Source of the DNA: DASRJW01 sp964567755
Lineage (GTDB): Bacteria > Krumholzibacteriota > Krumholzibacteriia > G020349025
NCBI GenBank assembly: GCA_964567755.1
Contig: CAZMNW010000025.1
Coordinates: 62,001-126,000, forward strand
Length of the DNA: 64,000 bases
Reading direction: 5' to 3'
The stretch's first letter is position 1. Every line of letters begins with the position of its first letter. The notes under the pieces are model-generated. The model made no database searches, was not told where the DNA came from, and saw nothing but the letters and a program-made list of their open reading frames with translations. Below are positions 25,249-35,804 of the stretch, piece by piece. The translations under genes and the position numbers were made by a program.

Positions 25249-26519
25249 CACAGCTCCTTCCACGACAGAATGATGTAGTCGAAGGCGAGCTCGAGCGCGA
25301 GGCGGATCGCATCCCGGCTGTAGAGCACGCTCGGCGTGCCGCCGCCGAAGCCGACGTCCGAGTCTCCCTGCACGATCATGGCACCGAGCACCCAGGCGTT
25401 GCCTGTGATCCGGACGTCCCCCTCGACGTAGACCAGGCCGCGCCAGGCGAAGCCGCCGGCGATGTCGAGATCGCCCTTCACGTACAGGAGGCCCTCGCCT
25501 TCCACGGTGTTGAACTTCTCGCTGCCTGTGGCGTCGCCGTTGACGTAGGTGATGCCGTTCAGCGGGCTGCCGTCGTTCGAAGACGTGTGGTCTGCATCGG
25601 CCAGGAGCTGGTCGACGACGTCCTGCTCGACGCCGAGCGCCTCGGCCAACGTGTAGAAGGGGTTGGTGCTGGAGGTGTCCGTCGTCGCCGGCTCGCCGAG
25701 CAAGTCCGTCGACCCGTCGACCTCGACGGGATCCCCCGTCGTCATGACCGCGGGCAGGTGGTCGAAGGCCTCGTCGTAGTTCGGCGAGCATGGCGGCGCC
25801 GTTTCCAAGTGCGTATTCTCGGGCGTGTCCACACTGTGATTGTGGCCGCAAATGTTGATCGTACCTTTGAGGTCAACGCCGGTGTCGCATTGGAGCGCTG
25901 CCATGATGTTGGGCGAGAACGGGAAGCGCGTGACCTCGACGCGCAAGCGGCGGCGTGCATTGGCCATGTACCCGGCCACCTCGATGACCTCGACCGTCGA
26001 GCCCGTGGCCAGGTTCTCAGGCGGGATGCGGCTCCCATCGTAACGCACGATCTCGCCCGCATCGCGCACGTCGTCGCCGTCCAAATCACGCCATTTGTGG
26101 CGGATGACCAGCAAGTTGTCGTCACGCACGTAGTCGAGGGCGTCGGACGCCTCCTGCACCGTCGGCGTGAACATCGCCGAAGGATTGGCCGAGGTCGGGG
26201 TCGCGCCACCTGCTGTGAAGATCTGCGCTTCCCACGCCGGGTCGATCGTGCTCGCGGTGTCGCGGATGCAGGCATCGAAGGTCTCGCCGTTCACCGTCAC
26301 GTCCGTGCCCGGCCGCATCGACAGGCGCGCCATGGCTTCCTGCACACCGGCCTCGGCCACGAACTGCGCCTGCGTCCCGCGCCGGTCGGCGCCCGATACC
26401 TTGAGATCGCCGCCAGCGGTGAAGATGAGCGCTGCGCCCAAGAAACCCAGGGCGAGGAGCATCGCGAGCGCCAGGATCAACGCCGCGCCGCGCTCTCCTT
26501 GTCTCGATCGCACTCCCAT
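25248..26519 (-). CDS. PilX-like minor pilin with beta-helix-like C-terminus
   Basis: 423 residues. The N-terminal RGAALILALAMLLALGFLGAALIF is the PilX N-terminal pattern, a hydrophobic helix without the Glu5 prepilin motif. The middle contains DxDGDD turns (residues about 150-160). From about 320 to 400 the chain repeats short strands (YVNGDATG, LLYVKGDLDIAG, LVYVEGDVRITG, VLGAMIVQGD) at roughly 15-25 residue spacing, like a bactofilin/right-handed beta-helix. Usual PilX proteins are nearer 150-200 residues. ATG 26519 has GGAGGAG 6 bases upstream. It overlaps the next gene by 3 bases. Confidence 0.8.
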   Translation of the reverse strand: MGVRSRQGERGAALILALAMLLALGFLGAALIFTAGGDLKVSGADRRGTQAQFVAEAGVQEAMARLSMRPGTDVTVNGETFDACIRDTASTIDPAWEAQIFTAGGATPTSANPSAMFTPTVQEASDALDYVRDDNLLVIRHKWRDLDGDDVRDAGEIVRYDGSRIPPENLATGSTVEVIEVAGYMANARRRLRVEVTRFPFSPNIMAALQCDTGVDLKGTINICGHNHSVDTPENTHLETAPPCSPNYDEAFDHLPAVMTTGDPVEVDGSTDLLGEPATTDTSSTNPFYTLAEALGVEQDVVDQLLADADHTSSNDGSPLNGITYVNGDATGSEKFNTVEGEGLLYVKGDLDIAGGFAWRGLVYVEGDVRITGNAWVLGAMIVQGDSDVGFGGGTPSVLYSRDAIRLALELAFDYIILSWKEL

Positions 26520-26545
26520 CGCTGCTCCTCCCGCGCGCCGCGCGC

Positions 26546-29500
26546 TCACGGCAGTTGGCGTTCGTTGAAGAAGACGACGACCTTGCCCGTGGTTGCCGAG
26601 GTGCGCGTGCCTGCGGCCAGATCCGGAGCGCCGTCCTTGTTGAAGTCGGCCGTGGTCATGGTGACGATCTCGCCGACGCCGGTGCTCGAAATCACCGTAC
26701 CCTGGTCGGGCAGGAAGCCGTAGTTCCTGTAGACAACCACCTGACCGTCGTACGATGTGCTGCGCCGCGTGCCGACGACGAGGTCCGGAAAGATGTCGTT
26801 GTCGAGCCTCGCCGCCGCCAGCGACAGCGGTGCGCCGCCCGCATCGACTTGGTCGCTCGGCGCGACGCTCTCGCCAGTGCCATCGCCGAAGTTGTAGCTG
26901 CCGCGGTTGTGCCACACCGACACCGCACCCGACGTGGAGCCGAGGACGCTCGCGATCACGATGTCGACGTCGTTGGCATCGTCTTCTTTCATGTCGAGTG
27001 CGAGCACGTCATGGACGGCGGAGTACATCGACAGCCGCGCCACGGCCGCAAAGGCCTGCAATTCGATCGGCTCGATGATGATCGGCCCTCCCTCGACGGG
27101 TCCGGTCGCGAGACTCGCGCCGTACACCAACAAGTACACGTTGCTCTGGGATGCGCTGAGGCGAGACCCGACCACCAAGTCGTCGATGCCGTCGCCGCTC
27201 ATGTCGGCCGCGGCGAGCGTCACGACCTCGCCCAAGGACTCGGACACTAGGCTGCCATTCGCGTAGGCCTGCAAATAGGTGAAGACGTCAGTTTCGTCGT
27301 GGACGAACGTGCTGCCACCGCGCCCGTGCCAGATCTCGAGCCGACCCGAGCCGAAACCAGTCGTCGTCCCGATGGCCAGGTCGAGGTAGGCGTCGCCATC
27401 GAATTTGCCAGCGACGACATCGTTCACCGACATGGCCATGGACGCGGTGTAGCGCGTCGTCGGCGAAGTCGGGAGCTGGCCCTTGACCGGGTTCGTGGTC
27501 TGCGTCAACCACACCGCCACGTTGTTGCTGGCCGTTCCCAACCCGGTGATGATGTCGGCGGCGCCGTCGCCGTTCAGGTCCCGCATCACCACCGCGTTCA
27601 CGTCCGCCGCCACCACGCGCTGGTACGACGGCGTCACGCTGAAAATGGCCGAGTTCGGCGTGCTGGTGTTCGCGCGTGCGTTGAACCATGTCAAAATGTC
27701 GTTGGTGCCGCCCACGTAGTGGGTACCGAGCACCATGTCCATGTCGCTACGGTTGTCTTCCTGCAGATCGGCGGCGTTGATCGACAATGCGCGCTCGGTC
27801 TCGGACAAGACGATCTCCTGGAAGAGAATGTCCTGCTGGCCGATGTCGCCGAACTCGACGTTCACCGTCTGGTTCTCCACCACCGTGACGGTGACCGTGT
27901 TCACCGTCGACGAGGTATGGTCCGGCGGGTCGGTCTCGGTCACCTCGTGGTCGCCTTCCTCGGCGACGAAGCGGAAGTTGCCGGAGGCGTCGGTCTGTGT
28001 CACCTCGCCGGCATCCATGGTGATGGTGACGTTGGCGATGCCGTTCTCGTTGTTGTCGTAGGCGCCGTCGTTGTCCTCGTCGAGATAGACGATGCCGGCG
28101 ATCTCGCCGGAGGCGCCAAGCGGGTAATCGCCGAACTCCACCCATACCGAGTCGCCGTCGGCGGCCAGGTTCACTTCGACGGTGTTGGGTGTGCTGGACG
28201 TATAGCCGAGCGAGTCCACCTCGGTCACGGTGTAGTTCCCGGCGGCCACCGCGAAGAAGAAGTGGCCGGTCGAGTCGGTCTGCACCGCAGCGCCAGTGTC
28301 GAGGAAGACTCGGACGCCAGAAATGCCCCCATCCTCGCTGGGCTCGCGACGCGCGTTGCGGCCGCGATCGTGGTAGACGAGGCCATGGATGAAGCCGGTG
28401 CCGGACTCCGAGACGTCGCCGAAGTTGATCTCGACGAAATCCCCGGGCACGGGCTCGATGGCCACCGCATTGGGCGTGGTGCTGCTGTAGCCGACGTTGT
28501 CGATCTCGGTGATCGTGTACGGGCCGGGCCCGAGCACGAAGTTGTAACGACCTTGGGTGTTGGTGCGCGTAGCGGAGCCGTTGCTGCAGCGCACCACGAC
28601 GCCAGACAATGGCACCTCGCCCGAGTCCTGGACGCCGCTCTCGTTGTAATCGTTGAAGACCATGCCCATGACGCGCGCCGCCGTGCTCTGCCGGTTGCGG
28701 AAGGAGACCGACGACTCCATGACGTTCCACTCGCCATGTGGTTTGGCCTGCTCGCCTTCCGTCGTCGCCGTCACGTCGATGCGGGCGACGAGCGCCAGCT
28801 CTTCGGTCGGCACCGGCTGCAGCTCGCTGATTTCAGCCTGCGACAGCTTGCCATCGCCGTCGCCGTCCCCATGCAGGACCGCTGGCGTGGCGCTGTCGTT
28901 GTCGTCATCCACCCAGTAGCGGAAGAGCGGCTGCGGCACCATGCCGTCCTCGTCGGCTGCCGGACCGCGCAACAGCGCCAGACCGGTGTTGGTGATCACG
29001 TTGGCCGTGCCATCGCTGCCATAGACGAAGGCTTTGAGCACCAGGTCATTGGGGGTATTGGATTCCTCTTCTTCGTCGTCCGCATCGTCGCCGCTGCCGA
29101 CGCTGCCATCGCGATCGGAATCGACGGTGAGGACGATCGTCTCCGCACCGGTCTCGAACGCCCGCGCCGGCGTGTACGCGGTGCTGTTGTCGAAGGTCAC
29201 CGCAGCGTTCTCCAACGTCGGATCGATCGCCCGCGGTGTCGCATCGGCGCCCTCGTCGTCCGTTGGGAAGAGGTTCGCGTTCAAGCCGAGCGTCCACGGC
29301 CCGGCATAGACGAAGCGGTTCTGGCCGCGCGACTGGTCAGTCTGCGAGCCAGCGGCGCGCAGGATGCGTGTCACCTCGTCGATGGCCACGCGCCCGTTGT
29401 CGGCGCCGGAAGAACGCCCGCGCTCGCTCCGCAGTTGCGATCCCATTTGACTGGTGACGAGCATCGTCGCGAGCAGAGCCACGCCGACGACCATTGTCGA

Positions 29501-29551
29501 CACCAAGAGCTCGTAGAGAGTGAATCCTCGTTCGCTGCGCTCGCGTTTCAT
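26546..29551 (-). CDS. Giant modular PilW-type minor pilin
   Basis: 1001 residues against about 250-350 for ordinary PilW. The prepilin signal RG/FTLYELLVSTMVVG is cleaved after Gly9. Then follow a PilW-like region (to about 290) with two EF-hand-type loops, DSDRDGSVGSGD at 144-155 and DGDGDGKLSQAE at 229-240. Three SdrD-B/carboxypeptidase-regulatory-like Ig domains follow at about 294-378, 388-475 and 483-569, each ending (V/I)(E/N)FGD. The rest (about 583-999) holds seven FG-GAP/VCBS repeats such as DLNGDGAADIITGLG and DMSGDGIDDLVVGSR, consistent with a seven-bladed calcium-binding propeller. It probably sits at the pilus tip and binds a surface or ligand. ATG 29551 has GAGGA upstream, 13 bases after pilV. 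Confidence 0.9.
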   Translation of the reverse strand: MKRERSERGFTLYELLVSTMVVGVALLATMLVTSQMGSQLRSERGRSSGADNGRVAIDEVTRILRAAGSQTDQSRGQNRFVYAGPWTLGLNANLFPTDDEGADATPRAIDPTLENAAVTFDNSTAYTPARAFETGAETIVLTVDSDRDGSVGSGDDADDEEEESNTPNDLVLKAFVYGSDGTANVITNTGLALLRGPAADEDGMVPQPLFRYWVDDDNDSATPAVLHGDGDGDGKLSQAEISELQPVPTEELALVARIDVTATTEGEQAKPHGEWNVMESSVSFRNRQSTAARVMGMVFNDYNESGVQDSGEVPLSGVVVRCSNGSATRTNTQGRYNFVLGPGPYTITEIDNVGYSSTTPNAVAIEPVPGDFVEINFGDVSESGTGFIHGLVYHDRGRNARREPSEDGGISGVRVFLDTGAAVQTDSTGHFFFAVAAGNYTVTEVDSLGYTSSTPNTVEVNLAADGDSVWVEFGDYPLGASGEIAGIVYLDEDNDGAYDNNENGIANVTITMDAGEVTQTDASGNFRFVAEEGDHEVTETDPPDHTSSTVNTVTVTVVENQTVNVEFGDIGQQDILFQEIVLSETERALSINAADLQEDNRSDMDMVLGTHYVGGTNDILTWFNARANTSTPNSAIFSVTPSYQRVVAADVNAVVMRDLNGDGAADIITGLGTASNNVAVWLTQTTNPVKGQLPTSPTTRYTASMAMSVNDVVAGKFDGDAYLDLAIGTTTGFGSGRLEIWHGRGGSTFVHDETDVFTYLQAYANGSLVSESLGEVVTLAAADMSGDGIDDLVVGSRLSASQSNVYLLVYGASLATGPVEGGPIIIEPIELQAFAAVARLSMYSAVHDVLALDMKEDDANDVDIVIASVLGSTSGAVSVWHNRGSYNFGDGTGESVAPSDQVDAGGAPLSLAAARLDNDIFPDLVVGTRRSTSYDGQVVVYRNYGFLPDQGTVISSTGVGEIVTMTTADFNKDGAPDLAAGTRTSATTGKVVVFFNERQLP

Positions 29552-29564
29552 GGGTCTGTCCTCG

Positions 29565-29954
29565 TCAGAAGTAGGTCACCAGCGACGCCACGCTGTCGCT
29601 TCGCGCCGTCGTGATCCGCACCCGGACTTCCACGCGACGCATGCCCGCGACGGGATCGTCGTCCGTGACCTCCCAAGTGCGTACAAAGGCGCCTTCGATC
29701 GGATTGACCGGGTCGGCGTGGACGCCGGCATCGAGATCGTCGTGCAGTTTCGGCAGACTGCGCAGATCCTCGACCTTGGCCTGTGCCAGCGCGTTGGCCT
29801 TGCTGAGCACGCGGGCCTGGGTCGAGAACTGGGTGGCTTTCGGTGCCAGCTGCATGAGCATGATCGTGCCGATCCCGAAAATCGTGAGCGCCACCAGCGC
29901 TTCGACGATGGTGAATCCGGCTTGCCCGTCGCGCCTGCAGTTCGTTCGCGCCAT
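29565..29954 (-). CDS. PilV-like minor pilin
   Basis: 129 residues. Prepilin signal QAG/FTIVEALVALTIFGIG with Glu5, then a hydrophobic helix and a short beta domain (EVTDDDPVAGMRRVEVRVRI). This pattern is typical of PilV/GspI. ATG 29954 has AAGGGG upstream. It is the first gene of pilV-pilW-pilX-fimT, and such minor pilins prime pilus assembly in the inner membrane. The 293-base upstream region, shared with the divergent dehydratase gene, should hold the promoter, but no clear boxes were found. Confidence 0.87.
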   Translation of the reverse strand: MARTNCRRDGQAGFTIVEALVALTIFGIGTIMLMQLAPKATQFSTQARVLSKANALAQAKVEDLRSLPKLHDDLDAGVHADPVNPIEGAFVRTWEVTDDDPVAGMRRVEVRVRITTARSDSVASLVTYF

Positions 29955-30247
29955 TGCGCACCCCTTCGCGTTCGTCTGCGCCGCAATTCCACCGGCCTTG
30001 GCATGCCCCGTGGCTGCGACGGCTCGGCTCCACGCACGTCCTGTGCCCGTCCGTACACGGGTTTGCTGCGGCCCCCGCGTGGGTGACAAGCATCCTGCCG
30101 CGGGCACACTTCGGCGCGTCTGGATCGCTCTGGCTGCCGTGTTCGGAGCTTTTCCCAAACGCGATGACACGCCACCCACCGCGCCGGCTTTCCTTTTGCG
30201 AGCGAGCGTGCAATCTGGCACGCTTTGCCGCGCGCTGCGGAGGCACC

Positions 30248-31234
30248 GTGCGCGCGCCACCATCGCCGGAAAGGCCGAAGCTGGAACTCGAGTTGCATCT
30301 CGTGCGCCAAGTGCGGGCCGCGGTCGAATTGCGTTGCCGCCGAACTCCGATGCGCCGCGTCGGTTCGTCCACGCGCATGGGCGCTGCAGCGGTCTGGCTC
30401 AAGCTCGAATGTGAGCAGGTCACCGGCTCGTTCAAGGTGCGCGGACCCCTGGCGCTCCGCGCGTTGCTCGCGGATCCAAAACGCTGGGTCACAGCCTCCG
30501 CCGGCAATCATGGTCTTGGCGTCGCCTACGCCTTGCGCGGTGTCGCCACTTCGCCGCACGTGTTCGTGCCCCGCACCAGCCCGCAGGTCAAACGCGACGC
30601 CATCGCGGGCCTAGGGGCCACGATTCGCGTCGTGGACACCACGAGCTACGACGAGACCGAAGACACCGCCAGAGAATGGGCCGTCGCGGAACACGCTCGG
30701 TTCGTCTCGCCCTTCGACGATCCCGTGATCATGGCGGGGAATGGCGGCACCCTGGGTCTCGAGATTCTCGAGCAGCTACCGGATGTGGCGAGTCTCGTCG
30801 TGCCCGTCGGCGGCGGTGGGTTGATCGCGGGAATTGCCTGCGTAGTGCGCGCGTTGCGCCCGCACGTTCACATCCTCGGTGTCCAATCGGAAGAGACTCC
30901 GGCCATGTTCGAGTCGCGGCGCCTGCACCGTGCGCTCCTGCGTCACACCGCTTCGCCGACTCTGGCCGAAGGACTGGAAGGCGGCGTGAGCCGCCAAAGC
31001 TTCGCGCTGGTCGAGCGTTGGGTGGATGACCTTCGGCTCGTGCCCGAAACGAGCATCGCGGCCGCGATGCGCTGGTTGTGGAACGAAGAAGGATTGCGGG
31101 TCGAAGGCTCTGCAGCAGTGGGCGTGGCCGCGCTGCTCGAAGGCGTGCGGCTGCCGGGTCCGGTCTGCGTCGTGCTGACCGGACGCAACGTCGACGACGC
31201 CACCTGGAGCCGGGTCTTGTCGGCGACGGACTGA
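30248..31234 (+). CDS. PLP-dependent threonine/serine dehydratase-like enzyme
   Basis: 328 residues, fold-type II PLP enzyme. Seen: RRTPMRRVGSSTRM, the cofactor lysine in TGSFKVRG, ASAGNHGLGVAYA, and the phosphate-binding VPVGGGGLIAGIA. This is the threonine ammonia-lyase/serine racemase layout. No C-terminal ACT regulatory domain is present, so it resembles the catabolic, unregulated type. GTG 30248 is chosen because GGAGG lies 4 bases upstream; the frame is open further upstream but without a ribosome site. The same GGAGGCACCGTG start context occurs at 7677. It ends 36 bases from the convergent amidohydrolase. Confidence 0.87.
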   Translation: MRAPPSPERPKLELELHLVRQVRAAVELRCRRTPMRRVGSSTRMGAAAVWLKLECEQVTGSFKVRGPLALRALLADPKRWVTASAGNHGLGVAYALRGVATSPHVFVPRTSPQVKRDAIAGLGATIRVVDTTSYDETEDTAREWAVAEHARFVSPFDDPVIMAGNGGTLGLEILEQLPDVASLVVPVGGGGLIAGIACVVRALRPHVHILGVQSEETPAMFESRRLHRALLRHTASPTLAEGLEGGVSRQSFALVERWVDDLRLVPETSIAAAMRWLWNEEGLRVEGSAAVGVAALLEGVRLPGPVCVVLTGRNVDDATWSRVLSATD

Positions 31235-31270
31235 TGTCCGGCGCGGGCGGCGAAGTCGGTGCCCGATGCG

Positions 31271-32971
31271 TCAGTCTTGCCGGAACACGACGTCCCCGCC
31301 CACGACGGTCATCTTGACCCGCGTCGAAAGCAGATCGGGCGCTGGGCAGCGCAACACGTCGCGATCGAACAGCGTCAGATCCGCGCGCTTGCCCACTTCG
31401 AGCGTGCCGAGATCGGCCTCGGTGAATGAGGCATAGGCCGCCCACGACGTGAACGCGCGCAGAGCCTCCGAACGCGTCAGCCGTTGCTCCGGATGCCAGC
31501 CTGCCTCCGGTGCGCCGTGCACGTCCTGGCGCGTCACCGCCGCGTACAGACCTAGGAGCGGGTCGATCGATTCCACCGGCGCGTCCGAACCGCCCGGGAT
31601 CCGAACGCCCGTGTCACGCAAAGCGCGCCATGCATACGCGCCCTGCTCGCGCTCGGCTCCGAGCCGCGCACCGGCCCACGGCATGTCCGAAGTGCAATGC
31701 GTCGGCTGCATCGACGGCAGCACGCCGAGCGCGGCGAAACGCGGAATGTCCTCCGGCGCCAGCACCTGTGCATGCTCGATCCGATGGCGTGCGTCGGCGC
31801 GCGGCGCTTCCCGCTGCAAGATCTCGTACGCATCGAGAACGAGTCGGTTGCCAGCATCGCCGATGGCATGGGTGGCGAGCTGGAAACCCGCTGCGTGCAG
31901 CGGCCGCGCTGCGCCTAAGAACTCCTCGAGATCGTACTGCGGCAAACCACGCACCGCCGGCTCGTCGCTGTAGGGCTCCAGTAGCGCGGCACCGCGCGAG
32001 CCGAGGGCACCGTCCATCATGAGCTTCACCGTACGCAGCGCGAAGCGCCCCTCGGCGTCGAAGGGATGCGGCCCGTCGCGGAGTGCCAGCTCCAGCAGCG
32101 AATCCGCCGCCACGTCGCCACGCACGGTGACTCCGATCATGGCGTAGATGCGCAGCGGTACGCGCAACGTGCGGTAGTCCTCGAGATCGAACCCATCGAT
32201 GCCCGCGTCGTGCACACCGGTGAGACCCTTCTCGATCGCATACGACAGGGCCACCTGCAGCCGCAGCTGCCGTTCGGCGGCACTGGGCGGCGGGACGAAC
32301 GGGCTCACCAAGTCCATGGCGCGATCCACCAGGACGCCGGTGGGTGTGCCATCCGCTCGCCGCAGGATTCGTCCGCCGCTCGGGTCGAGGCTCTGCGCGC
32401 CGACACTGGCAACCTTTAATGCGGCCGCATTCGCCAAGGCTGCGTGGCCATCGACTCGGCGCAAGAACACCGGATGCTGCGCCACCGCCGCCGACAACGC
32501 CGCGTGATCGGGAAACTCCTGCGGCAGCCAGTCGTTCTGGTCCCAGCCTCGGCCCAGGACCCATTCGCCCGCGGCCAGCTCCGCGGCGCGCGCACGCACG
32601 CGTTCGATGACCTCGTCGTAACTCCGGGTCCCGACGAGATCGACTTGCCGCAGCGATCGCCCCAGGCTCTGCACGTGTACGTGGCAATCCACGAGCCCCG
32701 GCACGAGAGTGCGTCCGTTGAGATCGTGCACGCGCGTCGAGTCGCCCACCAGTTTCCCGATGGCGCCGCGGCTGCCCAGCGCGACAATGCGACCCGCACG
32801 CACCGCCAAGGCCTCGACGCGGGGCTCCCCTTCCACACGCGCAGGCGGTTCCCCCACCAACGGATAGATGTTGCCGTTCACGAACACGGCATCGGCAGGA
32901 AGCGGACGCGGACCACAGCCGTTTGTGGCAGCGGCGACCGCAACCATGGCAAGGCACGATCGAACGCGCAT
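31271..32971 (-). CDS. Amidohydrolase family lipoprotein (YtcJ-like)
   Basis: 566 residues. The N-terminus RSCLAMVAVAAATNGCG looks like a lipoprotein signal with Cys19, though Asn before Gly-Cys is an unusual lipobox. The catalytic part is Amidohydro_3: VDCHVHVQSLG (metal histidines), VLGRGWDQN, KLMMDGALGSRGAAL, THAIGDAGN, RIEHAQV, GSDAPVE and the closing composite beta-sandwich with GKRADLTLFD. Such enzymes hydrolyse amide or imide bonds with one or two metals; the substrate is unknown. ATG 32971 has GGAGG 5 bases upstream. It is divergent from mutY, 90 bases apart. Confidence 0.87.
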   Translation of the reverse strand: MRVRSCLAMVAVAAATNGCGPRPLPADAVFVNGNIYPLVGEPPARVEGEPRVEALAVRAGRIVALGSRGAIGKLVGDSTRVHDLNGRTLVPGLVDCHVHVQSLGRSLRQVDLVGTRSYDEVIERVRARAAELAAGEWVLGRGWDQNDWLPQEFPDHAALSAAVAQHPVFLRRVDGHAALANAAALKVASVGAQSLDPSGGRILRRADGTPTGVLVDRAMDLVSPFVPPPSAAERQLRLQVALSYAIEKGLTGVHDAGIDGFDLEDYRTLRVPLRIYAMIGVTVRGDVAADSLLELALRDGPHPFDAEGRFALRTVKLMMDGALGSRGAALLEPYSDEPAVRGLPQYDLEEFLGAARPLHAAGFQLATHAIGDAGNRLVLDAYEILQREAPRADARHRIEHAQVLAPEDIPRFAALGVLPSMQPTHCTSDMPWAGARLGAEREQGAYAWRALRDTGVRIPGGSDAPVESIDPLLGLYAAVTRQDVHGAPEAGWHPEQRLTRSEALRAFTSWAAYASFTEADLGTLEVGKRADLTLFDRDVLRCPAPDLLSTRVKMTVVGGDVVFRQD

Positions 32972-33061
32972 GGAAGCCTCCGGAAACGAGGGTCCCGGGA
33001 TTCTCTTCTGCCCTGGTGCCGATGGCAACGATAGAATGCTGCGAGCGGAGGGAGATCCCCC

Positions 33062-34282
<1,221 letters not shown>

Positions 34283-35140
34283 GGCGCGCTTGCCGATGGT
34301 GCGCACACCCTTGGCGAGTCCAATGCCGAGCGCACCGCCCGCCACCGCTTGTGACGTCGACACGGGCACGCCCCAGAGCGCGAAGAGAAACACCGTGCAC
34401 GCCTGCGCGAGCAGAGTGATCAGCGCTGTCGGTGGCTCGAGCCGCACCAGACCGCGCCCGAAAAGATCCATCGTGCGCCATCCGAGGGTTGCGATCCCGA
34501 GCGCCATGCTGCCGCCCGCCAGCCAACTCGCGCGCGAGCTCGACAACACACCACTCGAGACCATGATGCCGCTGACGTTGGCCGCGTTGTTGGCGCCGAA
34601 AGCGTAGGCGCCGCAGGCGACCATGACGAGCATGGCGGCGCGAACCGGCGTGTCGAAGCGCAACAGGCCAGCGCGGACGTGGCGGCCGCTGACCCAGGCG
34701 AGGGCGAGTGTGCCACACAGGCCCAAGAGGCTCGCCACGAGCGGCGTCATCACCCAGGCTAGGACGACGCGGACGAGGACGCGATGATCCAACGTGGAGC
34801 CGTGCGCCCACGCGAACCCAACCAGGGCACCGACCACGGCTTGCGATCCACTGGCTGGCAGCCGCAGTGCGACCAGGCCGGTCATCGCCAGCGCTGCAGC
34901 ACAGGGGATGACCGCTGCGCCCCACGTGGTCTGCGGCCCTAAGCGCGCCAAGGTCGACTGCGCGCGCCCGCTGCCCGTACACGCCCCGAGCACCACGCAC
35001 ACCATGGCGACGCCGATCGCGGTGCGCATGCGCATGGCGCGCGTCGACACCGCTGGACCGAAGAGGTTGGCGGCATCGTTCGCCCCGAGCGCCCAGCCGA
35101 AGAACACGGCGCCCAGCAGTCCCCCCACGCCGCCCTCCGC

Positions 35141-35785
35141 TCAGAACCGTCGTTTCACCGCGATGCGCACCACGATGTCGGCCACTTCCTCCGCTTGGTC
35201 CGAGAGGTCGCCGATGGCCTGGACGAGATCGCGCAGGTGCAACTTGTGGGCGCGTTCGAGATCGAGATCGAAGACACGGCGCAGCAAGCGACGTTCGCGC
35301 GTGTCGCATTGGCTTTCGATGCGATCCACCTCGCTCGCGAGGTCTTGGACGCTGCCGAGGTCGGCGAGCAACAGGCGCACCGTTTCCGCCATCGCCGCGC
35401 ACGCTTCGAGATTCTTCAACAGGAAAGAGTGCAGTTCTTCGTGCAGCGCGGCCGGCACCTCGAGCTGCTGCAAGGAGAAGAACTCCACGATGTTCTCGGC
35501 GCCGTTGGAGATGCGGTCGAGCGCCACCAGGAGCACCAAGAGGTCGCTGCGCGACTCCGGCAGGAGCTTGCCGGCGTAGAGCTCGCGCTCGAGATCGCGC
35601 CGCATGTCGTCGGCCACGGACTCGAGCGGGTGCACCGGGTTGGACAGATCCGTGCGCTGGGCACGTGAACCGTCGAGGCAGCCGGGGAAAGTGTCCTTGA
35701 GACTGCCCAGGCTTTCCGTCACCTGCGCGACGTAAGCCTCGAGCTTGTTCTGCAAGTGCTTCTCGCTGCGCCACCACCGCAACAT
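35141..35785 (-). CDS. PhoU-like DUF47 protein
   Basis: 214 residues, all-helical, matching the DUF47/TIGR00153 PhoU-like family usually encoded next to PiT transporters. The acidic helix motifs NPVHPLESVADDMRRDLERELY and DRISNGAENIVEFF are the family's metal-binding E/DxxxD segments. It probably controls phosphate uptake by the neighbouring transporter. ATG 35785 has GGAGG 6 bases upstream. It lies 19 bases after dapD, so it belongs to the alaX-dapE-dapD-phoU-pit unit. Confidence 0.9.
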   Translation of the reverse strand: MLRWWRSEKHLQNKLEAYVAQVTESLGSLKDTFPGCLDGSRAQRTDLSNPVHPLESVADDMRRDLERELYAGKLLPESRSDLLVLLVALDRISNGAENIVEFFSLQQLEVPAALHEELHSFLLKNLEACAAMAETVRLLLADLGSVQDLASEVDRIESQCDTRERRLLRRVFDLDLERAHKLHLRDLVQAIGDLSDQAEEVADIVVRIAVKRRF

Positions 35786-35804
35786 GCGCGCCTCCCATTT
35801 CGGT

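Noticed and set aside
27299..29614. 771-codon open frame on the plus strand opposite the giant PilW gene
   Set aside because: It is a mirror of the real gene: residue composition is Val/Ala/Arg/His-biased, no domain is visible, and the minus-strand product has clear domains throughout.
26546..30000. Frameshifted fusion of two genes as explanation for the 1001-residue PilW
   Set aside because: The frame is uninterrupted and composition is uniform, and three similar Ig domains link the pilin and propeller parts without a stop or ribosome site between them.
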